Shown here: positions 52,301 to 62,102 of the stretch, one piece after another
Layout of the letters: each line of letters opens with the position of its first letter
Numbering within the stretch: position 1 is the first letter of the stretch
From: Epiperipatus broadwayi
Taxonomy: Eukaryota > Onychophora > Udeonychophora > Euonychophora > Peripatidae
DNA: 64,000 bases
Direction: 5' to 3'
Assembly (NCBI GenBank): GCA_028023455.1
Contig: JAQFVV010000459.1
Span: 62,001 to 126,000 of the forward strand
Notes under the pieces: model-generated
Database searches by the model: none
What the model was told of the DNA's origin: nothing
What the model saw: the letters and a program-made list of their open reading frames with translations, nothing else
Position numbers and translations under genes: made by a program

Positions 52301-53636
52301 TAAAACCAATTGCTAAACTGATATAATTTTAAAAGAAAAAAAAAACCTTAGAATTAAGTTTAAACAATAATAAGATTTTAAAATATTGTACGGAGATTTT
52401 AGTAAAAGAGATTGATGTTTATTTGGAAAATGAGTTAAAGAAATGTATAACAGAAATGTGTATTTGTACATAGTGTGGGATAATGTTAATTGCTATATAA
52501 AGTTAGGATGGGATCAAAATTTTATCAGTAATTATATTATGATTGATAAAAAAGGAACATGAAAATATCATAAGGATTAAATTTGTAGGATTCCATACTA
52601 ACAAGAATATAAGTATAATTTTGTATTTTGTATAATTAAAAAGTCAAGACTTATAGAAATAATTTGAAATTTAGGACAAATGTCAAATAGAAAGTTAATG
52701 GGAAATTTTGTGTACTCAGCAAGCTCAAAACCTTAATATTGTAAAATACTTTTGTAATTATTATGGTAAAAGGGTACAATAAAATTAGAATATAAGTAGC
52801 AAGGGTATAAAAAGTGGTGAAAGTAGCTGTAAATAAGTACAAAGTTTTGTTATAAGTTTAAATTTTGAGCCTGTGTGGGGGTTTTCGACGTTTAATTAAC
52901 ATATTTATGATTAGCCAAGAAAAAACATAAATTTAATAATTTATTTTGTTTTATTTACAAAAAAAGAAAGAAGTATAAGTAGATAGGTATTTGGTATGGG
53001 GTTAATTCCCCAAATTTTTAGGAAAAAATTTGCGACCGTTCCCCCATTATTTTTTGATTTTAAGATTAATAAATTTCCCTATGAAAGTATTTAATACATT
53101 TAGAAAGAAAAGAAGATTATATTATTCTATTATTGTCATTGTTCTTATTAATTAGTTATTGGAACTGACATAAAATTCCCTTACATAGTTTACTTGGCAA
53201 ATTGAGATTTTTTATTCTTGATTTATCTATTTGATTTGATATGATTTGATTAATTTAACTATTTTATATAAATATTATATATGTAATTTTTTAAAAATAA
53301 AAAAGTAAAAATTTTAAAAAAGGGAGGTAATGAAATTTTTGGTTGGTTTTTTTCGTTGGGAGAGTTTCTCTATCTCTCTTTTTCTTTTTCTTTGTTCTTG
53401 TTCTAATAGGAAAAGAAAAAGATATTTATGTTTATTTATTTCCAAACACAAAATGAATTTATAAGTTGAGTTAGGGATTATTTATTTTTAAATTAAATAA
53501 TAATATTAAATGAGTTAGAGAAGGAGGAATTAATAATTATTATTATTAATTATAGAAAAAAAGAAAAGAAAAACACAGGAGTAAGTAGTATATTCTTAGT
53601 TTTTTATATTATTAGGGGGGGGGGGGAAGGTTACAA
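49328..53636. mobile_element. Unclassified 4.31-kb AT-rich element (E2), probable relative of E1
   Basis: Starts TTGTGCCCTT after a TA tract and ends AAGGTTACAA before another. Length is within 40 bp of E1, the first 10 bases are identical to E1, and about 60-90 bases in from the end both have AAAATTTTAAATTT then TATATTT. Similarity further in is weak by eye (GGCCATA and GACCAATCAA blocks in the same order). The overlapping ORFs at 50332-50562 (+) and 50621-50328 (-) show no domain. A G12 run lies at 53615-53626 next to the right end. Function and superfamily are unknown. Confidence 0.5.
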
Positions 53637-53713
53637 TATATATATATTTAATTATTCAAAACAAGACAATAATTAATACAGTAAAAATATTTTAAAAAAC
53701 AAATATATACCAC

Positions 53714-53772
53714 AATTTAATAGAAGTACTTTCAACTATCTATGCAGCCGTTATCAACTAGATTCAAATTGT
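53714..53772 (-). ncRNA. Decayed hammerhead motif at Penelope-like 3' end, left copy
   Basis: On the minus strand: stem I strand CAATTTGAATCTAG, core TTGATAA (from CTGATGA), stem II CGGCT/AGTTG, GAAA overlapping its end, self-complementary AGTACT stem III, U17, then stem I strand CTATTAAATTG. Hammerheads are established in Penelope-like elements. Changes in the core make activity unlikely. Confidence 0.5.
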
Positions 53773-54344
53773 ATTACAAAAAACTGTACAAATGTAAACC
53801 AAAAAAAAATATGTCATACATCAATTTTTGCACAATTCATTAATTTTTATATTGGCAGCCTGAATATTTATCAAATGTTGCTCCTTTGATTTTTTCTCCA
53901 ATGTACATCAAGATATACCTATATATGCTTTTCCACAAACACACAGCCATTTATATATTGTACAATTTTGATTTAAAATACTACATATATTTTTTGAATT
54001 ATTTATTAATCTATTTAAATTAGGAGGAGTATAAAATGTGACTCGACATATATTTTTATATATCTGTTTTATAAATTTCACTTGTTCATTACAAATAAAT
54101 GGTATTGATATCCATGTATATTTTATTTTATCAATACCTATAGCACTTAAAATATTACTATTATTATTAAACTTAGTAACAATATTATAAGTTTATTTAT
54201 GATCATATCCAATATTTAACAAATCCATAGTAAATACATTTATGTTACTTGTTTTATCGGAACTATATTTTCATAACTTATTATTCCTAAATAAAAATGA
54301 TTTTAAACTGGATAATTTATGTACTATTGGCACATTTGAATACC

Positions 54345-54706
54345 AAGGAAAATATCCTCTTTGTATGGTAATAAAAGATATTGAAAAAAGAGTATATATT
54401 CCTTGGTATTCAAATGTGCCAATAGTACATAAATTATCCAGTTTAAAATCATTTTTATTTAGGAATAATAAGTTATGTAAATATAGTTCTGATAAAATAA
54501 GTAACATAAATGTATTTACTATGGATTTGTTAAATATTGGATATGATCATAAATTAATTTATAATATTGCTGCTAAGTTTAATAATAATAGTAATATTTT
54601 AAGTGCTATAGATATTGATAAAATAAAATATACTTGGATATCAATACCATTTATTTGTAATGAACAAGTGAAATTTATAAAACAGTTATATAAAAATATA
54701 TGTTGA
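54345..54706 (+). pseudogene. Penelope-like RT C-terminal (thumb) region, right copy
   Basis: The real coding part of the open frame ending at 54706 reads IPWYSNVPIVHKLSSLKSF, then DLLNIGYDHKLIYNIAAKF and TWISIPFICNEQVKFIKQLY. The last is the conserved IPFI/IPYV block that follows the RT in Penelope-like elements. Codons before about 54345 are antisense of the other arm and are not genuine; the apparent ATG at 54242 is therefore not a real start. The same protein read on the minus strand of the left arm has extra stops. The RT catalytic core is absent from both copies. Confidence 0.72.
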
Positions 54707-54782
54707 GTCACATTTTATACTACTAATTTAAATAGATTAACAAATAGTTAAAAAAATAGATGTAGTATTTTAAATCAAAATT

Positions 54783-55186
54783 GTGCAATATATAAATGGC
54801 TGGGTGTTTGTGGAAAGGCATATATAGGTATATCTTGATGTACATTGGAGAAAAGATCAAAGGAGTATTTGTTGTTATGTAAACGAGTACAAAAGTCAAG
54901 ACCAGAGAATGTTAGAAATGATGACTTATCACAGTCAGTATTTTTTGATCATAATGTAACATGTAATTATGTTTTTGATTTTGATTTTAATAAAGTTAAA
55001 ATTTTGTGTATTGAAAGAAATAATAATAAAGGCAAAATTAAAGAAGCTATGTTAATAAAAAGTGAAAAGCAACATTTGATAAATAGACAGGCTGCCAATA
55101 TAAAAATTAATGAATTATGGAAAAATAGATGTATGATGCATTTCTTTTTGTTTACATTTGTAACATTTTTTTGTAATACAATTTGA
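54783..55186 (+). pseudogene. GIY-YIG endonuclease domain of Penelope-like element, right copy
   Basis: The frame reads AIYKWLGVCGKAYIGIS, matching the GIY and CxKxYIGxT parts of the Penelope GIY-YIG domain. After a stop at 54837 it continues LEKRSKEYLLLC, FDHN, FDFNKVKILCIERNNNKGKIKEAMLI and NRQAANIKINELW. The order (YIG, R/E helix, H-N, DFNKVKIL, KIKEAxxI, LW) is the usual one. The Thr of YIGxT is Ser here and a stop follows it. No full-length upstream RT is present. Confidence 0.75.
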
Positions 55187-55233
55187 ATCTACTTGATACC
55201 AACTAGATAGTTCAAAATACTTGTATTAAATTG
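55179..55233 (+). ncRNA. Decayed hammerhead motif at Penelope-like 3' end, right copy
   Basis: CAATTTGAATCTAC, then TTGATAC in the core position, stem II AACT/AGTT, CAAA for GAAA, a degenerate stem III, then GTATTAAATTG. The inner stem I pair is AC/GT here and AG/CT in the left copy, so pairing is kept despite the change. The core is damaged. Confidence 0.45.
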
Positions 55234-55339
55234 TGGTATATATTTGTTTTTTAAAATATTTTTTACTGTATTAATTATTGAATGTTTTTGAATAATTATA
55301 TATATTTTATTATAATTTGAATACAGACATTGATTAATA

Positions 55340-55375
<36 letters not shown>

Positions 55376-55561
55376 TATGCATATTTATATATATTTAAAA
55401 AAACAGATATCAAATCTTACATTACAATTTATAAATTATTTATGTTATCTAATATTTATTTATAAAATAATATTGCAATAATAAGAGTATATTAGAATCA
55501 TAAATGAACTAAGATATATTTATATAATTATAAAACCAACATGTTTTTATAATTAACTAGC

Positions 55562-55594
55562 TTTATTGATATTTGTAAAGTTTTGTCTTTTATT
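55562..55594 (-). terminator. Polyadenylation signals of GPCR copy 2
   Basis: TTTATT (AATAAA on the minus strand) at 55589-55594 and 55562-55567, in the same positions as in copy 1. Confidence 0.5.
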
Positions 55595-55684
55595 AAGGTT
55601 CAGTATAATGTGTAGAATCATTTCATAATGTGTGCTATTCTTTGTTAATTTTCTTTTCAAAGAAAACAATAAGTCACTTTACAA

Positions 55685-56689
55685 CTAGTTATCTTCACCA
55701 TTACTACATTTTAGTTTTAGTAATATTGGGCAGACATAATTAAATCCATTTTGAAAGTCTTTATTGGTAAAATAGTAAATAATTGGGTTGACATAAGTTG
55801 AAGAGGCCCAAATGAATAAAGCAATAGCAACACTCCATCTAGGCAATATGACAACATCTATTCCTAATGACACCTTTATTAAACAGGCTGTAATAACAGG
55901 TGTATAAAGAAAAAAGAAAGCTAGAACAATAACCAACAGAGTTTTTGCTAATTTAAGTTCCTTTTGTCTCCGCTGTTCTTGTTGATCTGTTTTATCATTT
56001 CCTTTTCGTAATCGTTTTCCACTATTCTGAACAACATTGAAGATTTTCATATTGCAAAAAATAATAGTAGATACTGGTAGCAAATAGACTACAATTCCTA
56101 ATAAGATTGCATAAGTATCCAAAATAAACATACACATTCCTACTTCTAGATAATATCTCAGTGTTCCAAGTCCTACAGAAGGACAGAGAGATAAAAACAT
56201 GCTCATAACCCATGACAAAATCACCATTGCAGTTACTTTAGATGTTGTAAACATGGTACTGTAAAAGCCAGAATGAACTATCATAACATAACGATTGATG
56301 CTCAGAAGCGTTAAGGTGTACAAAGAATTAACATGGGAGCTCATTTGAAAAGCATATAGAAAGTAGCAAACAAATTTACTTTTATAAGATATGGGACCTA
56401 CCAAGATATCTGCAGCAATAACAGGATAAACAAAAATGACTTTCTGAAGATCACTCACAGATAAATTGCCTACAAATACGTTCGCCAAAGTATGAAGCGA
56501 TTTGTTCTTCCACAATGCTAATATGGTAATTGTATTTACAAACATAGACACAATAATCAAACATATTGCATAAGTTACTTCTCCAGTCATTTCTCTCTTA
56601 TTAAAATAGAAGTGAAAAATCTCATCAGAGAAATTGGTTGAATAAATAGTTTCGTTAAAAGGATTAGTAAACAATGGTCGATATACCAT
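55685..56689 (-). CDS. Class A (rhodopsin-like) GPCR, melatonin-receptor-like, copy 2
   Basis: A 334-residue intronless receptor with about 20 substitutions from copy 1 (about 94% identity). Asn52, Asp80, Cys108, NRY 132-134, Trp160, Cys186, Pro205, Pro264 and NPIIY 301-305 are all kept. Differences include S32R, I34M and I35T before TM1, P69A in the first intracellular turn, R141G in loop 2, L159S beside the TM4 Trp, a cluster L265V/L266I/I267T after Pro264 in TM6, and G286S and V291L before TM7. The TM6-TM7 cluster lies near the usual ligand pocket, so ligand response could differ; this is inference. No stops or indels, so both copies appear to be maintained. The first in-frame ATG is at 56689. 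The gene is transcribed toward copy 1. Confidence 0.93.
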   Translation of the reverse strand: MVYRPLFTNPFNETIYSTNFSDEIFHFYFNKREMTGEVTYAICLIIVSMFVNTITILALWKNKSLHTLANVFVGNLSVSDLQKVIFVYPVIAADILVGPISYKSKFVCYFLYAFQMSSHVNSLYTLTLLSINRYVMIVHSGFYSTMFTTSKVTAMVILSWVMSMFLSLCPSVGLGTLRYYLEVGMCMFILDTYAILLGIVVYLLPVSTIIFCNMKIFNVVQNSGKRLRKGNDKTDQQEQRRQKELKLAKTLLVIVLAFFFLYTPVITACLIKVSLGIDVVILPRWSVAIALFIWASSTYVNPIIYYFTNKDFQNGFNYVCPILLKLKCSNGEDN

Positions 56690-57159
56690 ATTTATTTATT
56701 CCTGTAGGATCATACCATCTACAATTATTTGTAAAAATACAAAATATTAGATCTAATGCTTATTTTTAAAACATAAAATATTATTAATAGCACATATAGT
56801 ATTTAATAATAATTTCCATTCATAAGCATTTTCACATCTTGTCTTTATATTCGGTGTTTGCTACAACTACAGATGATTGGTTACATACTTTTGAACACAA
56901 TAAATAAAAAGTAATGGAAATCAATAAATCGTCTAGAACTTAATCACTCAGAATTTATAAGAAGTTCTGCTGTCAGAACTAGTAGAACCAGAGTGACAGT
57001 CTGTGGACCTTGAGGTTTATAGGCTGTCATTCCATCACTGTGGTAACTGACAGAACAATAGTAAGGTGGTAATTGGTGATAATTTAAGATTATAGTTAAT
57101 TACAAATTTTTAATATTTTTTCAGATCTTTAACAAAGCATATATATATTTGTGATTCTT

Positions 57160-57750
57160 ATTTTTCAAGTGTAATATAATCATTATTAGAGATATATATT
57201 ATCGAAATTTAAAATAAGAAGAATAATTGAAATGAAATTTACATGCAAAATATAATCCAGTGAATTTTCTTTCACCTTTTACTTGATTGCATAACATAAA
57301 AGTTATGGTTACTTTTATTGATTGGTCTAGCATTATCTTTTTATTTATTTAATCTACCATAGATATCAGCAGAAAAAAATAATACTAATTTCAACAATAG
57401 CTTTTTGACTTCAAATGACATTGATGAATATTAATGTTTGAATACTTCAATGTTATTTTAATGGATGTTAAGGCCCGAGTCTATTTAATAGTCCTAAGCA
57501 ATCCTCACAAATTAGACTCTCAAAATATTCAATTACCTTTATGAATTTTCATGTATGATAGAATTAAAAAGTGACATTTTAATTTGGAATAATTCTACAA
57601 ACATATAGACTCATCTCTATCTTTATTAAATGTAATCAACTATCTTATATCCACATGCATTAACATGAGATGATAATTTAATTTTAATAAAGATGAAGCT
57701 TGAGATTTGTGCCAAGTTTTAAAAGTATAAATGTATCTGTGTAATTATAT
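57160..57750. other. Flank outside the duplicated arm, nothing recognised
   Basis: AT-rich DNA. Its counterpart would lie before base 1 of the window, so whether it belongs to the duplication cannot be judged. Confidence 0.4.
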
Positions 57751-57755
57751 ATATG

Positions 57756-58400
57756 TTGTAACGGTTAAAACTGTATTCTCACACAACAACACTCAAAATC
57801 CAAGCAAAAGTACCTCGAATCCGATCATACTCCAGATATACCGGTCAGGAGCAATCCTGGATTCTAACCTATTTGCGTATTCTTCGAATCTCTGACCCTA
57901 TGAACAACAATCCCAATGATACAACACAATTATTTTAATTCCAGGCCCGGAAACACAGCGGTAGGACAAGATCAGACTGATGATGATGATCAAGATAAGA
58001 GTAGCCCAGGAATTAAATTTATTACATTTATATTATTAATGTTAAGCTATTAGCTAAAGAAAATAATTATAAATATTAACTAAAAGAAAATAATTCAAAA
58101 ACCAGGATTTGCAAGAAATATATATTTAATAAAATGTTAAGAAAACGCATATATATGTTACAAAATGTTTCACACTTGGGGTGACGTTGTTTATTTACAA
58201 AACTTGGGATTTGTTTTTATAAAATTCCCTTTACATTAATTATAGAATGGGTATAATTTTATGGAGTGTACTATAGCTTGTGCGGGGTTAATATGCCTAT
58301 TTGAAGATGTTTACAGATAAAATGTTGTAGATGTATAAAACAAATATAAAAGATCGTGATAGGTGGTAGTGTGCGATTTAATAGTAAATGATTTTGGTAA
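57756..58400 (+). other. Possible LTR start (TGTAACG) after a short TA run
   Basis: TTGTAACGG follows ATATATATG, and the next 250 bp are less AT-rich. This would suit the left edge of a TGTAAC...GTTACA-type LTR. No matching right edge was located downstream, so the element is not delimited. Confidence 0.25.
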
Positions 58401-60345
58401 ACATGCAAAAATATCAATCTTAATCAGTTATCTAGCTTATGAAAATCATTATATATATTTTTATTGGCATTGTTTGAAAAAGACGTCTTTGGAACTTATA
58501 CGTAAGGAACAAACAATGTGCTACATTTACAAGAATAAGTAAGTTATACAATCATTAATATAAATTGATTTATATCTATGGGAATCGATAATGATTTTAA
58601 ACGAAAGTAGTTTAAATAACATACTGAATAATTAACCGAAGTGCTATTTTACGAAATGAGTCATTGTGCTCAACACATCATTGTGACTAACTAAGGCTTG
58701 ATAGGTGGTGAGCAAACTAATGAGAAGAGTAACGGTACTAGCATACAATACAGAAATCTGGCCATCATGGTGGTTTTGGATATTTCGTCATTTTAAAAGA
58801 ATATTGAAAATGGAGAGGTTGGTTGGAAGACCCACAGCTGACTGTATGATCATTCGCAGCACAATCAAAACTTAACACTCCCGCATTTCACAGAAAGTAG
58901 CATATATTTCTAATTATGAAATGTTTTGGAGAAAGATACATAGGTAGCTTCAGACTTCTGAAATTACCACAGGACAACAAAATAGAAAAGATAAAATATC
59001 ATAATAAGAGAAAATGTATGCCAGCAACGTTATTAGAGATGAATATAATCAATAGATATATATTTTTTAAAGCATGGAAATATTCTAACCTCAACATAAT
59101 TAACAAATTATAATGAATAATATATCCTTTACTTATAACATTAAACTAGCAAAATTTATATTTCATTTTGATTCCCATATACAGTTTTAAAAATAGAACT
59201 AACCCTCCGGCCAATGGCAAGATGGGATGATAACAATATTAAGGTTCATGATATGTTAAATGACAATTTAGGAATAAATTTAAATACTAAAGTAAAAATA
59301 TGCATCCACAATAAAATATTTTAGATAAGAAAACATGAATAAAAGATTTAAATATAAAAACCAACTAAGTGAGCGATTTCTGCTAAAATGATTAAAACTT
59401 TACTAATAAATTTTAAATGAAGCCCCTGTATTTTTTTCCATTAAACAAATAAAATAAACCCTTATCAAACTTATGAGGATGAATGATATTGGAATATTAA
59501 TTAAGGAGCATAAATAGTCTACATATATTTTATGAATAAGTTAAAAATATCTAATGGAGCCACACAAAGTTATATATAAGAATTCAAGCATGAAAGGTAA
59601 GTTACAAATTACACTAAAATAGTACGGATTACAGAGAGAGAGATAGTTCAAGAACAAAATTAGCAGGAGTTTTATACACTAATACATTAATGAACTCATA
59701 GTTTCATTACATATTATACAAATTTAAAGCAGTTCTTCATTAAGTAAGATTACCTCTGGAAAATATTGCATAGCAGGCAGCATCCAGGGTCAGTATTTAG
59801 ATGGTCATCTTGTGTGGATGGCTAGCTGGATGGAACATGGCAGCATCAGGCAAACAGTCTCTGAGGAAAGTAGAAAGCATTGCATTCCCTCTACTCAAAG
59901 TTCATCCACCGAAATGAGGTTAACTTCTTAAAATTTGGCATCTCTTGAATCATTTTTTTCTGGAAATTTATCCAGTGATTCACATGCTGAAAGAATTTAT
60001 TGACTACTGATTTCTTTTGTTCTATGGGCACTTTTATACATTTTTAATCCGCGCGCAAGAATGCAATTTCACTTGCTTGCAGCTATCCCTGTAATCTCTT
60101 GATTTTAATTAGTAAAATATTTAATTAGCAAAATTTTAAAACGGATAAGGTTCAAAATACCATTTTACATATTTGTAAAGATTTGCAAATGAACTAATAA
60201 AAAGATTCCTCATAACTTTAATTAAATTTTAGTTCTGATTAGTGAAAATAATCTGGCTACAGATAAAGATTGTTTCAACTTATTAACAATTTCAAAAGTA
60301 TATCCAGTCTTCCCCATTTTTCTTTTTGCTTTTAAATTCCAACAC
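58400..60345. other. Interval with nothing firmly recognised
   Basis: Mostly AT-rich. Patches at 58640-58880 and 59750-59940 are of higher complexity and may be interspersed-repeat pieces. The ORF at 58916-59113 shows no domain. A GA run is near 59633-59645. Confidence 0.4.
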
Positions 60346-60351
<6 letters not shown>

Positions 60352-60394
<43 letters not shown>

Positions 60395-60407
60395 ATATAT
60401 ATATAAT
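60352..60407. repeat. (TA)n microsatellite
   Basis: Two TA runs broken by one TTA near 60383. It abuts the Penelope-like fragment. Confidence 0.93.
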
Positions 60408-60430
60408 ACATATTTTGTAGGATCATATCC

Positions 60431-60598
60431 AGATGTGATAATCTCTACCAGTGCAAAATTAGAGAAGCCATTGAGATACTTATAGGGCCAGATTGTATCA
60501 ATAAGCGAGATGATACATGCAAACTTTCTCCTATTTGGAAAGATTTTTTTAAAAAAACATTCCTAAATTTAACATTTTTGCTATTGGTGGAATTTTAA
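60431..60598 (+). pseudogene. C-terminal end of a second Penelope-like GIY-YIG endonuclease
   Basis: An open stretch of 55 codons ends in a stop at 60596-60598 and reads CKIREAIEI, then CINKRDD and LSPIWKDFF. This is the terminal part of Penelope-like (Neptune-type) endonucleases, where KIREAIEI precedes N-RD and LS-IW. It is 5'-truncated at the TA tract. It differs in sequence from the dimer at 53637, so it is a second family. A hammerhead-like motif lies about 55 bp after the stop, the usual arrangement. Confidence 0.62.
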
Positions 60599-60650
60599 GG
60601 TTTTATTCAAATCAGTAATTGTAGCGCCTCTACAACCGTCTTTCTACCTT

Positions 60651-60700
60651 TTATAACTCTGTGGAAGGCTTGTGTGACCAAGTCGAAACGTCAGTATATT
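60651..60700 (+). ncRNA. Hammerhead-like motif downstream of the Penelope-like fragment
   Basis: Stem I TATAACT/AGTATA (one bulged A), core CTGTGGAA in place of CTGANGA, a 6-bp stem II GGCTTG/CAAGTC with one G-U pair, then GAAACGTC giving a 2-bp AC/GT stem III and C17 at 60692. The layout is that of Penelope-like hammerheads; the A-to-T change in the core and an extra A suggest it is inactive. Confidence 0.55.
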
Positions 60701-60948
60701 AATATTAAAATTTTTTAACATGGATGAACCAGAAAAATATGTATTTTATATATATTTAACCCGTGCAAATCTTCATTTTAACATATATATATATATATAT
60801 TTGAAACCAGGCACTCTTCACAAACCTGGGAGGTTAATTGTAAGTATAGAGGATTTGAACTCAGATTTTCAAGAACCCTTCAACTATCCATACTATCTCA
60901 TACAACTGATACACATAACCACACACATGTAGAAAAGATTAATAATCA

Positions 60949-60990
60949 CCAATATACGTATTTTGTGCTAAACCAACACTCATCAGTTGG
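60949..60990 (-). ncRNA. Hammerhead motif, R2 type, minus strand (GAAA changed to AAAA)
   Basis: On the minus strand: CCAA, CTGATGA, stem II GTGTT/AGCAC, AAAA at the GAAA position, palindromic ATACGTAT stem III, A17, TTGG (60952-60949). The G12 to A change should abolish activity. Confidence 0.6.
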
Positions 60991-61268
60991 TCCAGACTAT
61001 CATCTCTCACACACATATATATGATCAATGCTCAGTTTATATTAAGATAGCAAATCTTCATACTTTAATGGACAGGCTTCAATCCACTGCAACTTCCAAC
61101 TTTTCAGCCATCCATATCATTGAAAATCTGATGATGAAAACTCAAATCCCATGCAGATGCTAATATTATTGCAATGGTATGGATGGCTGAAAAGTTGGAG
61201 ATTGCAGTGGATTGAAGCCTGTCCATTAAAGTATGAAGACTTGCTATCTTAATATAAACTGAGCATTG

Positions 61269-61314
<46 letters not shown>

Positions 61315-61331
61315 ATAGATGATAGTCTGGA

Positions 61332-61373
61332 CCAACTGATGAGTGCTGGTTTAGCATGAAATACATATATTGG
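61332..61373 (+). ncRNA. Hammerhead ribozyme motif, R2 type, plus strand
   Basis: CCAA (61332-61335) pairs with TTGG (61370-61373). CTGATGA is at 61336-61342, stem II GTGCT/AGCAT (5 bp, one G-U) encloses GGTTT, GAAA is at 61358-61361, and stem III ATA/TAT has a CA loop, with A17 at 61369 as the predicted cleavage base (AUA triplet). All core residues match the consensus. Confidence 0.72.
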
Positions 61374-61649
61374 TGATTATTAATCTGTTCTACATGTGTG
61401 TGGTAATGGGTATCAGTTGTATGAGATAGTGTGGATAGTTGAAGGGTGCTTGAAAATCTGAATTCAAATCCTTTATATATATATATATAAATATATATAT
61501 ATGATAAACAAAAATGCAAGTTAAAAAACTTGCTAACGCTTGTATTTATGTCCACAGATGGCGTTCTACCAAAAACGCCCATCAAGCGTATGTTTTGTTT
61601 ACATAAACGTCAGAGTAGTTAGTATTCACTATCTCTAACTATAATTCCA

Positions 61650-61693
61650 CTTTCAGATCATGATTTCAAGCTATTTGCTATCGTCAGTGAAAG
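61650..61693 (-). ncRNA. Hammerhead ribozyme motif, R1 array copy 1
   Basis: On the minus strand: CTTTCA, CTGACGA, stem II AGC/GCT with loop AAATA, GAAA, palindromic ATCATGAT, C17, TGAAAG. Stem I is 6 bp and fully paired. The pair at the foot of stem II is U-U, not the consensus G-C. Cleavage is predicted between 61656 and 61655. Confidence 0.73.
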
Positions 61694-62058
61694 ACAGGAA
61701 TAAAGAAACTAGATCTAAATACAAACTCTGAGCGTTTATGAAACAATTTCTATTCAGCCTGCAAGCGTGAATTTTTTAGACACGTAATGTCTTCAAACTC
61801 AGCATAGCAAACCAGATAGCTATATGGGTCTGATCTCAGTTCAGCATCACCACATAGTAGAAGCCTCTGCAATCTATATCATTGCAAGAAAGACCTCAAA
61901 GGTACATTTATGATAAACAAAAATGCAAGTTAAAAAACTTGCTAACGCTTGTATTTATGTCCACAGATGGCGTTCTACCAAAAACGCCCATCAAGCGTAT
62001 GTTTTGTTTACATAAACGTCAGAGTAGTTAGTATTCACTATCTCTAACTATAATTCCA

Positions 62059-62102
62059 CTTTCAGATCATGATTTCAAGCTATTTGCTATCGTCAGTGAA
62101 AG
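62059..62102 (-). ncRNA. Hammerhead ribozyme motif, R1 array copy 2
   Basis: Same 44-base motif as copy 1, exactly 409 bp further on, with no changes. Confidence 0.73.

Larger units (their letters stand above)
53637..55340. mobile_element. Penelope-like element fragments, head-to-head inverted dimer
   Basis: Two 3'-terminal copies of a Penelope-like retroelement face away from each other, with the axis near 54392. Each holds the C-terminal part of the reverse transcriptase, a linker, a GIY-YIG endonuclease region and a hammerhead-like 3' end. The left (minus-strand) copy lacks about 200 bp from the middle of the endonuclease, between GAGTATTTG- and CAACATTTG-like sequences. The pair sits in a TA tract beside E2 and inside the right arm of the GPCR duplication. 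Both copies carry stops. Inverted partial copies are a known outcome of Penelope-like insertion. Confidence 0.8.
55363..57154 (-). repeat. Right arm of the inverted duplication, proximal part
   Basis: Reverse complement of 1 to about 1790, containing the second GPCR gene. It is separated from its distal part (48834-49315) by insertions that begin and end in the TA/CA microsatellite found intact at 1780-1802 in the left arm. Confidence 0.92.
60845..61475. repeat. R2 foldback repeat with hammerhead motifs in both arms
   Basis: The left arm 60845-61116 and right arm 61176-61475 are inverted copies; the loop is near 61117-61175. Shared blocks include ATGGACAGGCTTCAATCCACTGCA, given here only by position (left 61068, right 61208), and TTTATATTAAGATAGCAA. 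A TA tract of about 40 bp (61271-61310) has expanded in the right arm where the left has only ACACATATATATGATC. TA runs flank the element at 60785-60800 and from 61476. The monomer differs from R1. Confidence 0.85.

Noticed and set aside
54242-54345. N-terminal part of the 154-residue ORF (MLLVLSELYF...) as a protein start
   Set aside because: It is antisense of the opposite arm of the Penelope-like inverted dimer; the same peptide appears on the other strand for the same reason.
61122-61135. Hammerhead core at CTGATGATGAAAAC in the loop of the R2 foldback
   Set aside because: There is no room for stem II between CTGATGA and GAAA.
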